In this document: positions 1 through 10,232 of the stretch, one piece after another
Layout of the letters: every line of letters starts with the position of its first letter
How positions within the stretch are numbered: the stretch's first letter is position 1
From: Bolinopsis microptera
Lineage: Eukaryota; Ctenophora; Tentaculata; Lobata; Bolinopsidae
Assembly: GCF_026151205.1 (NCBI RefSeq)
Contig: NC_087084.1
Span: 14,741,760-14,805,759 of the forward strand
Direction: 5' to 3'
DNA: 64,000 nt
Program-made: the position numbers and the translations under genes
Notes under the pieces: generated by a model
What the model saw: the letters and a program-made list of their open reading frames with translations, nothing else
The model's database searches: none
Told to the model about the DNA's origin: nothing

Positions 1-785
1 ACACTCGATTTTCGACCAATCCATATTATGGTACAGTTTTCTTGTGTTTGAAGTCATATCTCAAGTTTGGCACATAGAATTTCTCCAAAACTCTCACACA
101 TTATCCGCCATATAACCATGTAACTATCTCAAAAGTTTAAAGAAAATCTATAATTGGTCAGATCTTGAGAAAATTGAAAATATATTCTAAGTTATTCACT
201 AAAACACTCGATTTTCGACCAATCCATATTATGGTACAGTTTTGTCGTGTTTGAAGTCATATATCAAGTTTGGCACATAGAAATTCGCCCAAACTTGCAC
301 GGATTATCCGTCTTATAGCCATGTAACTATCTAGAAAGTTTAATGAAAATCTATCAGTTAGATCTCGAAATATATGCCTGTGTTCCGTTAGAAACCGCCA
401 ATTTGGAGATATTTTCTTGTGTTTGAAGTCATATCTCAAGTTTGGCACATAAAAATTCTCCCAAACTCGTACACATTATCCGTCATATAGCCATGTAATT
501 ATCTGGAAAGTTTAAAGAAAATCTATCAGTCAGATTTTGAAATATATGCCTTATTTCCGTTAGAAACCGCCAATTTGGAGATATTTTCTTGTGTTTGAAG
601 TCATATCTCAAGTTTGGCATATAGAATTTCTCCAAAACTCTCACACATTATCCGCCATATAACCATGTAACTATTTCAAAAGTTTAAAGAAAATCTATCG
701 GTCAGATCTTGAGAAAATTGAAAATATATTATAAGTTATTCACTAAAACACTTGATTTTCGACCAATCCATATTATGGTACAGTT
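1..785. repeat. Tandem satellite, unit about 170-205 bp
   Basis: About four units share the same order of blocks: a 'gtgtttgaagtcatat' block, a 'caagtttggcacata' block, 'ttatccg.c.tata..catgtaa', then an A-rich stretch. Units starting near 41 and 245 are about 204 bp apart. Those near 416 and 588 are about 172 bp apart because they lack the 'cgaccaatccatattatggt' block, which occurs near 15, 219 and 763. The array runs off the left edge of the window, so its size is unknown. No coding function is visible. Confidence 0.85.
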
Positions 786-800
786 TTGTCGAAAGTCTGA

Positions 801-954
801 ATTTCGGTAACAAATAAGGACTTAATTTGAGTTTACTGCACGCGCGATGAATAATTTGTGTTTATAGAGATCTGCGGCGCGTTATCAGGTTAACCAATGA
901 AATCACGGCGTTTTCGTCACGTGACAGTCGAGTGTAGAGTGATTAATTATCATC
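801..954 (+). repeat. Dispersed repeat, copy 1 (second copy at 20219-20374)
   Basis: About 154 bp, nearly identical to 20219-20374 with only a few substitutions. Both copies end at the same point in 'gattaattatcatcc', after which the flanks differ. The inner 'cacgtgacagtcgagtgtag' motif recurs near 37644-37676 (inverted), 49497 and 50480. This looks like a conserved end of an interspersed element. No ORF or diagnostic motif assigns it to a class. Confidence 0.75.
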
Positions 955-1183
955 CAATACAGCCGTCAACTCAGTGGCTGATTACTAACACAGTCAACGC
1001 GTCCACGACTAGGAGCAGGACACATCGCCTGGACACCGGACACCACTCTTATCCCAGCACATATGCACTACAACGTGACGTCACAGCAATATCGCAATAC
1101 GTGTCTAAGCAGACTTCAGCAAAGAGGACACTTCGATTCTAGCACGGGAAATTTGCCACGGACTTTACTGAGTTACTGAATAG

Positions 1184-1262
1184 TTACCTGGGGACCTCAG
1201 GCTATTATGTTCATGAACGAATAGAGATTAGGCGGAATGACAGGCTGAGCGCGGCCCAGTAA
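1184..1262 (-). mobile_element. 79-bp hAT-like micro-MITE
   Basis: The ends are TTACCTGGG and its near-complement CCCAGTAA. The flanking octamers are ctgaatag (1176-1183) and ctgaatat (1263-1270), a 7/8 target duplication. A second copy in opposite orientation at 38429-38514 shares the core 'ctcagcctgtcattccgcc' and has a perfect 8-bp duplication. An 8-bp duplication is typical of hAT elements; the family assignment is inferred from that alone. Confidence 0.75.
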
Positions 1263-1464
1263 CTGAATATACTCTTTACTCCCATCTTTATCGTCTTGAT
1301 ATTATACTAATTGTCAACGTTACTTTTATTCGTATTTTATCCAACTGTTTTAATTGTTCAACGTTAGACAGGACCTAAAACTAATAGCCTATAAACGGGT
1401 CATTTATAATAAAAATAATTGAAAATAAAGAATTGTTTTGAATATGAAAGTTGTATGTAATTCT

Positions 1465-1835
1465 TGACGGATGTTACTCGTCTAAATTTCTTCGAAGTAG
1501 CGCGCGCCGCTTTCAGCTTTCTTCTCGAAATGTTATGGCCCGATGGCAAGTGCTACGAAGTAGCGCGCGCCGGGCCAGATCATTAACAATGGTCAAATGT
1601 AATTCTTATTATGATTATCGACAATAAAACAGTCAAGCAGGTAATCATTATGATTAGAGTTAACGCTTTACTTTGACGAATGTTACTCGTCTAAATTCCT
1701 TCGAAGCTAGTAGCGCGCGTTGACGGATGTTACTCGTCTAAATTTCTTCGAAGTAGCGCGCGCCGCTTTCTTCTCGAAATCGATGGCACGAGCTACGAAA
1801 TAGCGCGCGCCGGGCCAGATCATTAACAATGGTCA
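1465..1835. repeat. Duplicated segment with 'tagcgcgcgcc' motif
   Basis: Two diverged direct copies (about 1465-1600 and 1672-1835) run 'acggatgttactcgtctaaa', then 'tcgaagtagcgcgcgccg', then 'gggccagatcattaacaatg'. A third partial copy is at about 15577-15632. It is probably a small interspersed element; no protein or RNA function is recognisable. Confidence 0.7.
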
Positions 1836-2195
1836 ACGCTTTACTTTGCCATTAAATTCCAACTTATGAATAATAATCGAAGAAAGTCCATTATACAAAA
1901 TCAATATCAAAGTTTGAGTATCAAGAAAACTTAACAATATCGATAAACTCACTAACAAATAATTAAAATTAGTATTATAATAAGGGCCTGTCGTGATATG
2001 TAATGGAAGTGGTGTATCTGCGAGGGATGTAGCGTTTTCTTTGATTAAATTTTGGAGAGCTAGAGGGGGAGTTTCATCGGACTGAAGCATCTCCTTCGTA
2101 GGCGAGGGTTCAGAAGCAGAGATGGACAACAATATACCCTTTGATTCACCACTTGAGGATTTCGGTTTTTTTCCGTTAGCTGCTCGTGAGATCAT
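1833..2195 (-). CDS. Hypothetical 120-codon ORF
   Basis: I do not recognise this ORF. The N-terminal half is rich in Ser, Lys and Pro. The C-terminal half has a hydrophobic stretch (around residues 78-105) that could be a membrane segment. It starts at ATG 2195 and stops at the edge of the 1465-1835 repeat. There are no family motifs, no clear splice sites and no neighbours that support a function. It could be chance or the decayed end of a mobile element. Confidence 0.15.
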   Translation of the reverse strand: MISRAANGKKPKSSSGESKGILLSISASEPSPTKEMLQSDETPPLALQNLIKENATSLADTPLPLHITTGPYYNTNFNYLLVSLSILLSFLDTQTLILILYNGLSSIIIHKLEFNGKVKR

Positions 2196-2596
2196 AACAT
2201 ATTGATTTTTTATAGGGAAGTTTTTAGCTTGGACTTGGAGAAGAGTTCGACCCCTGGGGCCAATTAATTTGCTGTTAATTTTTTACTTCTCTGCTTGGTA
2301 ATCCTGACCATGTGTGGACAGTAGCAAGTAGTATTACCAAACAACTCTTTTTTTCGAATTTACAAATTATACTGTTAAAATAATACTCCATTGAAAAAAA
2401 TCAGTATAAAATCAGCACAAAATCAAACTTAAATCATAGCATAATTATACTTGACAACTTTTTTCCCCCGATTTACTGCACGAAGTGGTGACTAAGTTGT
2501 TTGCATGTTATTGTAGGAAAGTAACTGAAACCAGTGTAGTTAAAACGTTAATGATAAGGTTGAAATAATATCAGATCAGGGTGAGAGTAATATAAA

Positions 2597-3880
2597 ATGA
2601 CACTTACGTTTGACAGTGTACCACACCACCGGTTACTAAATAAGGTAAAGAATTTTGGGATTCCCGAGGGTATTATTGATACCATTGAGAACTTTTTAGT
2701 TGGGAGGTCAATGAGAGTAAAAGTAGGTGATGAATTTTCTGAAATAAAATTTATACTCTGTCGACCTTCGCTCTTTTCATTATTTGTTAATGATCTTCCA
2801 GAAGGGATTAAAAGTATAATTAAACTATTTGCTGACGACGTTAACAGTAAAAATGATTGTTAACCCTATTTATAATTTATCAGCTGATTTACTGCTTTCA
2901 GAACTTTGGGAATCCAATTGGTGTTTAAAATTTAACGTAGATAAATGAATGGTCATGCAAATTGGCTCTGGTAGTGGTAATCCTAAGAATCAGAACTTGT
3001 AGTTGTTCGGTGGTGTGCCTTTGAGGTCTTTAACAGTGCTTTTAAATTTGAAGATCACGTGAGAAAGTGCATTGCTAAAGCTAATAGAACCATTGCCTGG
3101 CTTACAAGAAATATTATATCGAGGGAAACAAGCGTTATGCTGGGCTTGTATAAGTCACTGGTAAAGCCTCATAATCATATAGGGTATTGTTCGCAGGCAT
3201 TGGCTCCGATGGCAATGCATGGTAATTGGTCACTGATCCGTGAATTGGAAGGTATTCAAAGATCATTCACCCGTATGATCGATGGATTGGGCCTCATGAC
3301 CTACAGAGAGAGAGACTGGATAACTTGAAGCTCACAACCTTGCTTGAACGTAGGGTCCGTGGGGATCTCATTGAGAAGGCTTTGTGGATTATGAGTCTGA
3401 TCTATTTGGTCGTGCTGGTAGGACTGTCTCTGCTAGGTCGAAGCCACACAGATTTACGACGAATGAGACTGACTTCTTTGCCCAAAGGGTCTTGCGCTAC
3501 TGGAACAGTCTACCACCACTTATGAAAGCTAGTGAGTCGGTTACTGGATTCAAAAGTGGATTAGACGCCTTTCGGCTTCATGGATATCAGGCTAATAAGC
3601 TTGGGTACTACTGGGAACTGTCATATGACATCTTTGATCGGATAGATGAGTCAGTGTCTAATAGGAATAATTATATAAGTTATATGAAATTGAATCCAAT
3701 GATAGCTAATAGCTATAAGACTAAGAGGAAGAAGGTTAATATCAAAGGTGTTTAGTTGAATTTTTTTAAAAAGTTTGTAATTATATGGTTTTAAACTTAA
3801 ATCGTTCATTTTCTGTGAATGTCTTGTTGAGATGCCCAGAGAGGCATTAGTTATTATGTTATGCTATGTTATGTTAAAAA
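2597..3880 (+). pseudogene. Broken CR1/Jockey-type LINE reverse transcriptase with 3' tail
   Basis: The region matches the second half of an APE-type non-LTR reverse transcriptase, spread over several frames. The first piece (2597-2863) contains 'SLFVNDLPEGIKS' followed by FADDV, the catalytic F/YADD box. The second (3059-3328) contains the usual C-terminal 'LYKSLVKPHN' and 'ELEGIQRSFTRMI' stretches. The third (3384-3755) contains 'RFTTNETDFFAQRVLRYWN', followed by a stop. Frames change near 2860 and 3330, and stops separate the first two pieces. A low-complexity 'atgttatgctatgttatgtt' tail (about 3857-3877) fits a LINE 3' end. The endonuclease domain is missing, so the copy is 5'-truncated and dead. 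Confidence 0.8.
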
Positions 3881-4102
3881 CTGTGAGGCAATTTCATAGT
3901 GATCATGGTGTTAAAACTTGAGTACTATAACTTACTGTTATGTAAATTGAATACAGAGTGACTGTGACTGAGAAGTGATTATATTTGTCCTAGTAGTAGT
4001 ACTAATAAGCTAATATAGTAATCGGCTACACAGTACACACACATATCTACGTGCCATATGTAAGGACACACATAACACACTAAAATTAATGTAAATAATT
4101 AC

Positions 4103-4211
4103 CGGACTTTATTATTCACGGACCTTAATGCAACAGACATTATTGTCACGGACTTAATTATTCACGCTAAGGTCTTCTGCGTGAAAATAATGTCCGTGAC
4201 TATTATGTCCG
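4103..4211. mobile_element. Foldback MITE-like element
   Basis: The left arm starts 'cggactttattattcacgg' and the right arm ends 'ccgtgactattatgtccg', an imperfect inverted repeat of about 20 bp. Inner 'cacggacttaattattcac' and 'gtgaaaataatgtccgtg' also pair. It lies just downstream of the minus-strand gene that ends at 4311. It is non-coding and its family is not recognised. Confidence 0.55.
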
Positions 4212-4310
4212 ATAAGATAGTTGATCTCGTCGACGGTCAATATTTGGAACACATATTTTACGAGTATCACTTGTTAAATGAATCCTTCCCATTCCATTAT
4301 ATCTCAATAC

Positions 4311-5770
4311 CTAGCTGAAGTTGGCGTACAAGTCATCCTGCTGCAAGGTGTGTCCTCTTTCTGGGAGAGTAGGTTTGGCAACTTCACTGCAACTTCCACC
4401 TTTCTTTTGACTGGTCGAAGGCTCAGCTTGGTACACCATCTGTATATCTTCCATCATGATCCTTGCTCGTCTTTCCCTCCACGTGAAAATAATATTTCCG
4501 ATGACCATGGTAATTATGATCACGGAGAGCGCTATGAACACCATTGACAGAATGTCAGCAGACTTTTGGCAGATGGTTTTATTTTTGGACGGTGAAGTTC
4601 CTTCTGGACAGATGCTGCAAGTAGCCCCGTTTCCAACGTGATTTTCTGGACATTCAGTACAGGCATGGTTCTCCCAAAAGTATCCTTTAGGACAAGAGGA
4701 GCATTCAGAAGATTGGGACTCAGATACTGTGAAGATAGGGCACTTTGGGCAGACGGAGAAGAACTGTCCACTGTAGTGGTTTGCAGGACAGGGTTCACAC
4801 CGGCTACTGTCCTCACTCCAGTATGTTCCAGCTAAGCAGTTACACACTCCACTACTGCTACCCGGAGTAGTGCAGTTCACACAGCTCTCTCCATCCCAAG
4901 ATAGTCCACTTGGACAGTGACACTCTTCAGAGAGAGGGAGGGAGGTAGCTTCATGAGGACATCTCCAGCAAGTACCCTGTTGTTTGTCTTTAAAGAATTT
5001 TGCAGGACAGACTTTACAAGATCCATCCACGCTGGAGTTCCATTCCCATCCATACCCCTTCTCACAGCTGCAAACTTTTCCATTGTTGATTGGCACTGAT
5101 CCTGCAAGACAACTCACACAGTCACTCGGGGCAGTTCCTCCTTCCTTGCTGACTGTACCACTTGAACATGGCACACAGCTGCCGAGGTTAGAGTAGAGGT
5201 AAGTGCCAGCGACACAGGTGCAGTGTGCTGATCCTTTTATTGAAGTAGAATTTTCCGGGCATTCCAGACATTCATCTCCGTCAGGACTCATGTAGGTGTC
5301 ATCATTGCAGGAGCAGTAGATCCTGCGAGGGAAGTGGAGTTGGTAGGACAGGAGAGACAGGAAGACGCTTCACTAGGTTCGGGGGAGTAGGTATTGGCTG
5401 AGCATTGTTCACACTTGTTGCTGTTTGGACTTTTGTGTCCAGGTGGGCAGACGAGCTTGTAGTTGTTGTATTTTGGGAGAGCACACCATAGCCAGACGTC
5501 GTTGTCGTGAGTTTCTCCGGTGGTGTCTGTTCCGTAGACACACAGCGGAAACACGTCCTCACTTTCCAAACAATTTAAGTCGTTATACATGATTGTTAGA
5601 CTTTCTTGAAATTGGTATTTCTTACCAATGCTCCAGCTCATGACTTTGTCGTACCCCATGATACGACAAATCAACTCCGCGGTCGTTTCATCAAACTTGT
5701 TGCCACTTACCGTCCCTCCGTTGTACATGAGGAGACCGTGTCCTTTTTGAGTGTCCTGTTTGTCTTTGTT
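4311..5770 (-). CDS. SRCR / ephrin-receptor-like cysteine-rich single-pass membrane protein, 3' exon block
   Basis: A likely acceptor CAG precedes the exon start at 5770. The first part encodes an SRCR-like domain (GGTV...ICRIMGY...LNCLES...DVWLWC). Then come about seven cysteine-rich modules of the GCC2/GCC3 (ephrin-receptor-like) type, with recurring CxxCP, GTY and NHY spacing. A hydrophobic segment (ILSMVFIALSVIIITMVIG) and a basic stop-transfer TWRERRAR follow, with a cytoplasmic tail of about 55 residues and a stop at 4311. This predicts a type I surface protein with extracellular modules. The reading frame is broken by one base near 5318: upstream it reads through CPTNSTSLAG in one frame, and the expected YCSCND continuation is in another. 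That is either a real frameshift or an assembly error. A homologous SRCR exon lies at 9208-9556. The ligand and role are unknown. Confidence 0.75.
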
Positions 5771-5888
5771 CTGGGTGATTCCAGTTAAAACAGGTGAACG
5801 GTAACAGAACACTGCGGCTCTAGACCAGTACAGGTCGAAAAATATAACCGGGACATCTGTCTCGTTAGGACTGCATGCAGTTCATCGG

Positions 5889-8800
5889 GTGCGAAGGGCC
5901 AGCATCCCTTCCACCTCAAATAACAACGCTACTGAAACAACACACACATCAAATGGACGGAGTGCTACTTCCAATTCAAGGACGGATGGTTCCAGCATGA
6001 CGGAGGCTGGGCAAAGCCTACGGGACCCCAGTCGCCTGATGAGAAGAGGGGGTACTCATCATCCGACCAGATTCATTAGTCAACAGATCATCCATGTTGA
6101 CCCTGCTTCCAACAAATCCAATGCAGTAAATTATTGCAAACAGTTTTTACGTTTTGGAACATGGAACGTTCTATCTCTTGTCAGCTCATCTACACAGCTC
6201 TACCAACTTAGTAAAAACATTGATCAGTACAGATTGGATTTTTTGGGGATCACCGAGACTCACATGCCTGGATCTGGCACCACTCTACTGGACAATGGCA
6301 GTCTACTCATCCATTCCGGTAGAGTCGACGGGATCAAGAGACAGGGAGTCGGTCTCAGTCTTTCAAAACGAATCAGAAACTCCCTGATATCGTTCACTCC
6401 CACATCGGAGCGGGTTTTAACTGCTAGGCTGCATAGTAAGCAAATCAACATCTCTGTTGTTGTGGCCTATGCTCCAACTGAGGAGAGTGAGAAAGATAAG
6501 TTTTATAGGACACTCACAGATACATTTGATGGGCTACCTCGTCACGATATCAAGTTACTGCTCGGCGATTTTAATGCAAAAGTAACATCAGGCAGATATG
6601 GAAGTGAAGCGGTCATCGGTGGGGAATCACTCCATAGCTCATCAAATGACAACGGGACAAGACTTGTGGATTTCTGTGCGACGAACCAGCTTGTCATCGG
6701 GGGAACTCTCTTCGAGCACAAGAACATTGACAAGGGAACAGGGCGGTCCCCCAACGGGCTCACCGTCAATCAGATAGATCATATCTGCATTGGAAAGCGG
6801 TTTCGTCAGTCACTTTTTGATGTTAGGGTATGTCGCGGGGCAGACATCGGCTCCGATCATTATCTGGTTCTAGGACTGCTGAAAATCAAACTTCAGTCAG
6901 TGACAAAGATCAACGCCAACAGGCCCAATGTGCCTGCCATTGAGCGCCTGAGGGATAGTACTACGGTTTTAGAGTACAATGTGGCTCTTCAAAACCGATT
7001 TGCAAGTCTGGATAGTGAGGTCGACCTCGAGGATATGTGGCGTAATCTCAGTCAGACCGTCACTGATGTTTCACTGGAGGTACTAGGCAAAAGACCCCGG
7101 AAGGCAAAGGAGCAACACCTGTCACGGAAGACCAAGGATTTATTGACTCAGCGGGCACAGTTTAAGCGCAAAGACCCAAACTCGGACACTAACAGGTCAG
7201 AGTATTCTAAACTTAATAAGTTAGTCAAGAAAAGCAGCAAGCTAGACGACAATAACTGGGCAGTTAGAGTAGCTACTGATCTTGAGGAAGCAGCGAGCAA
7301 AGGTCAGCAGCGTGAGGTATGGGCAAAGATCAAGAAGATCTCTGGTAAGAACAAGAAGCCTCAAGCATCTTGTGTCCGGGACAAGGACGGTAGGAAGATC
7401 ACGGATCCCCAACAGCAGAGGGATAGGTGGAAGGAGCACTTTACTGAACTTCTGAACCCCCCATCATCAAGTGTCAACCTTGCCGACCTTGATACAGTAC
7501 CACCCCAACCCCACTTTAACTCTCTCTCTTGTTCGGATGGACCACCCACCAGAGACGAGATTAGTTATTCCCTGACAAAGCTTAAGAACAACAAAAGCCC
7601 AGGAGTGGACGGGATAACTAACGAGCAACTGAAGTATGGTGCGAGTGCTCTAGTTGATCAACTAGAGTGTCTATTCAAGAAAGTGTGGGAAGAAGAGACT
7701 GTTCCTGAAGATTGGTTAAAGGGTGTGATCATTGTTATTGGGAAGAAAGGAGACACTTCAGTCTGCGGGAACAACAGAGGGATCACCTTAAGGTCTACAG
7801 CATCCAAGCTTTTTCAGATGATTCTTCTTAAGCGGTTACATGCTGGTATGGAGTGTCTCCTCAGGGAGAATCAGTGCGGATTTAGACAGAACCGCTCATG
7901 TATTGATCAGATTTATTCTCTCCGAACTATTATTCATAACTGTCTTGAGTTTAAAATTCCTCTTTACATTAATTTTGTGGATTTCAAGGCAGCGTTCGAT
8001 TCTATCAGAAGGGACTTTATTTGGTGCAGTATGAGACACTATGGGCTGCCTGAAAAATATGTCAGAATATTTCAGTCATTTTTTGGGGGTACCATGAGTG
8101 CCGTGAGGGTTAATGGGGAGCTGACAGACTGGTTTGATGTTAACTCAGGCACAGGTCAGGGTGACATTCAAGCACCTCCTGTCTTTAATTTCTGCCTAAA
8201 CTTTTCTGCATTTCTGGCTGAGACCAACAAGATCATCAGTCAAGGCGCAGTGCTGCAGAAAGAGATGAAGACGGTCGAGGAAAAGGTCATTCTGGACACC
8301 GATTATGCTGATGACATGGCTATTATGGACAACTCAGGGGAAGGCCTACAGGAATCAACTGATCTATTAGTTCATTACAGCTCCTACGCTGGGCTCAGAA
8401 TAAATGCAAAGAAGACCCAATGCATGGCTGTAAGCAAGTGCGCCTCCCAGCGACCTTTCATCAAGGATGATTGTATTGAGCTGTCGGTTGAGGGTGAACC
8501 CGTCGAGCAGGTTAGCAACTTTGTCTACCTGGGTGCAACTATTAGTGGGGATGGGACAATCAACAGAGACCTGGATGTCCGTATCCAGAAGGCTAATGGC
8601 GCCTTTCATCAGCTCTGGAACATTTGGAATAGCAGAACTATAAAGACTCCAACCAAGATCAGGATCTATAGGGCTGCTGTCCTCACCATCTTGTTGTATG
8701 GAGCTGAAGTCTGGAACACCACCAAAAAGCAGATGAAACGTTTCGAGGTTTTCCATCAAACCTCCTTGAGAAGGATCCTTAGGATTAAATGGTTCTTTCA

Positions 8801-9137
8801 TGTAACCAACGACGAAGTTCTTAGGAGGGCTGGCATCAAGTCAGTTGAGACTTTCATCAGTGCTGCCAGGCTACGTTGGTATGGACATGTAGTTAGAATG
8901 CCAGACTCTAGACTACCGAGGTTTCTGTTGAACTGGAAGCCAAACTATGGAAAGAGGTCAAGGGGCAGACCCCGTAAGAACTGGAAGTCCTGCGTACTCG
9001 AAGATGCTGCTAAGTTTACAGGTGTTGAAAACATCGACAACGACACAACAGAAGCTTTGGCTACCAACCGAGTACAGTGGAGACATATGTTACGCCGCCA
9101 ACGCGATGTGTGTGATGCAGGCCACTCCAACGACTAG
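5889..9137 (+). CDS. Intact LINE ORF: APE endonuclease plus reverse transcriptase (RTE/BovB-like)
   Basis: One uninterrupted ORF of 1082 codons encodes a complete non-LTR retrotransposon protein. Residues about 85-330 are an exonuclease-endonuclease-phosphatase domain, with TWNVLSL (~91), ETHMPG, GDFNAK (~224) and SDHYLVLG (~321). Residues about 540-870 are the reverse transcriptase, with NRGITLRSTASKLF, QCGFRQNRSCIDQ, VDFKAAFDSI, SGTGQGDIQAP and the catalytic YADD (~804). The C-terminus has RWYGHVVRMPDSRLP and the basic GKRSRGRPRKNW. No separate ORF1 is seen, which fits RTE-like clades. All visible catalytic motifs are present, so this copy could be active or young. It lies antisense between two SRCR exon blocks of a minus-strand gene. 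A degraded relative is at 10233-12760. Clade placement is by motif style only. Confidence 0.92.
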   Translation: MRRASIPSTSNNNATETTHTSNGRSATSNSRTDGSSMTEAGQSLRDPSRLMRRGGTHHPTRFISQQIIHVDPASNKSNAVNYCKQFLRFGTWNVLSLVSSSTQLYQLSKNIDQYRLDFLGITETHMPGSGTTLLDNGSLLIHSGRVDGIKRQGVGLSLSKRIRNSLISFTPTSERVLTARLHSKQINISVVVAYAPTEESEKDKFYRTLTDTFDGLPRHDIKLLLGDFNAKVTSGRYGSEAVIGGESLHSSSNDNGTRLVDFCATNQLVIGGTLFEHKNIDKGTGRSPNGLTVNQIDHICIGKRFRQSLFDVRVCRGADIGSDHYLVLGLLKIKLQSVTKINANRPNVPAIERLRDSTTVLEYNVALQNRFASLDSEVDLEDMWRNLSQTVTDVSLEVLGKRPRKAKEQHLSRKTKDLLTQRAQFKRKDPNSDTNRSEYSKLNKLVKKSSKLDDNNWAVRVATDLEEAASKGQQREVWAKIKKISGKNKKPQASCVRDKDGRKITDPQQQRDRWKEHFTELLNPPSSSVNLADLDTVPPQPHFNSLSCSDGPPTRDEISYSLTKLKNNKSPGVDGITNEQLKYGASALVDQLECLFKKVWEEETVPEDWLKGVIIVIGKKGDTSVCGNNRGITLRSTASKLFQMILLKRLHAGMECLLRENQCGFRQNRSCIDQIYSLRTIIHNCLEFKIPLYINFVDFKAAFDSIRRDFIWCSMRHYGLPEKYVRIFQSFFGGTMSAVRVNGELTDWFDVNSGTGQGDIQAPPVFNFCLNFSAFLAETNKIISQGAVLQKEMKTVEEKVILDTDYADDMAIMDNSGEGLQESTDLLVHYSSYAGLRINAKKTQCMAVSKCASQRPFIKDDCIELSVEGEPVEQVSNFVYLGATISGDGTINRDLDVRIQKANGAFHQLWNIWNSRTIKTPTKIRIYRAAVLTILLYGAEVWNTTKKQMKRFEVFHQTSLRRILRIKWFFHVTNDEVLRRAGIKSVETFISAARLRWYGHVVRMPDSRLPRFLLNWKPNYGKRSRGRPRKNWKSCVLEDAAKFTGVENIDNDTTEALATNRVQWRHMLRRQRDVCDAGHSND

Positions 9138-9207
9138 GAGGAGACCTTACCATGTAACATGTATGTGTTTGTCTTTGTCTACAAGGTAGAATGAGGTGGA
9201 GTCTCCT

Positions 9208-9556
9208 AGCTGCGTCCGAGCGTTGCATCTAAGCCAGAGAGAGTGGTCATATTTAATGTTGTGAGCTGTCTGGTAACGACACTGTGGAACTACACTACCT
9301 GTACATTCAAGGTGAGAATACCTGAGAGGGTAGTTCTGCTGCCATTCGTAATTGCGACTATAGGTGTAGGCGCTGAAGGACTGGTAGCCTAACATCCGGC
9401 ACATCCAGGTCAGGGTGGTAGAGAACGTTCCTATTCCAGCGCAGTGAACTGTTCCTCCGTTAAGATCAAGGAGTCCGTAGTCAAACGTCTTAGGGATCAT
9501 GTTGTACTTGTAGGAGTCGGTGTTAACGAGATGGTAGTTGTAGATTGCTGCTGCTC
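9208..9556 (-). CDS. SRCR-like exon, upstream part of the 4311-5770 gene
   Basis: A good acceptor (TTGATTATTTCAG) precedes the exon start at 9556. The translation has an SRCR-like pattern: LNGGTVHC, then TWMCRMLGYQSF, LECTG, QCRY and LWLRCN. These align with the SRCR-like domain at the start of the 5770 exon block (GGTV, CRIMGY, LNCLES, LWCA). Same strand, order and domain type argue for one gene with at least two SRCR domains. The 3' boundary is unclear: the frame runs from the domain into the 3' end of the intervening LINE and I find no clean donor. The LINE may therefore have landed in or beside the exon end. No signal-peptide exon was found upstream. Confidence 0.65.
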
Positions 9557-9569
9557 CTGAAATAATCAA

Positions 9570-10232
9570 TTGTTAAGATGCTTTTAATGATGCATCTAAA
9601 CTGTTTTAACTTCCTTCGTATATTAATTTACAGTACTGGAAACAGGTGTTTCAGCACTAACAGGTCATTATGCGAACAAGAAGTGTGCCTCGTAATAGAG
9701 AGGACGAACTTGATTTCTAAATAATCTCAATTTATGTCTTGCAATCTTTATGATTGTGAATTTAATGTATTTGTACTCTACAACTTGTACTCTACAACTT
9801 GTAGTACAAGTACAAGTACGGTATAATAACTAAATATAAATAATTTATAAATGTCCCAATAAAAAAGCAACCACGTGATCAGTGTTAACGACTCAAAAAA
9901 ACGTGATTTATCGTTTACACTTTACAGGGTTTGACCTCCCGAGTCAGTGAAAAATGTTTCAAGTCTCTAGTTTATTTGAGTAGAGTGTGGCAGCCGCATG
10001 AAGTTTTTTACAAACTGTCTCATATCTTTCTCTTTTTTAAGCTGTTGTCTTGTTATTTTACCTAAGTGAAGATCGCGTAATGCTGAGCTTTGATGTGTTT
10101 AAAATGCAAATGAGGTGGGCAATGAGCAATTTATTGCGGGTGTCATGTGATGAATGGGTACCCGACAACATGATCGGCTACTAGTTGAGCTACTGACTAA
10201 TAATAATTATTTATGTCCATAAATCTTTATTA
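9570..10232. other. Non-coding stretch between SRCR exon and LINE relic
   Basis: This is AT-rich sequence with no ORF, RNA or transposon end that I can support. The only feature is a short repeated 'gtactctacaacttgta' motif around 9774-9818. Further 5' exons of the minus-strand SRCR gene might lie here but I could not identify any. Confidence 0.5.

Noticed and set aside
4278..5200. Several plus-strand ORFs of 60-90 codons over the SRCR gene
   Set aside because: They are shadows of the cysteine-rich minus-strand coding sequence, with no domain content of their own.
8367..8801. Minus-strand 144-codon ORF inside the LINE
   Set aside because: It is antisense to conserved RT C-terminal motifs and has no recognisable features.
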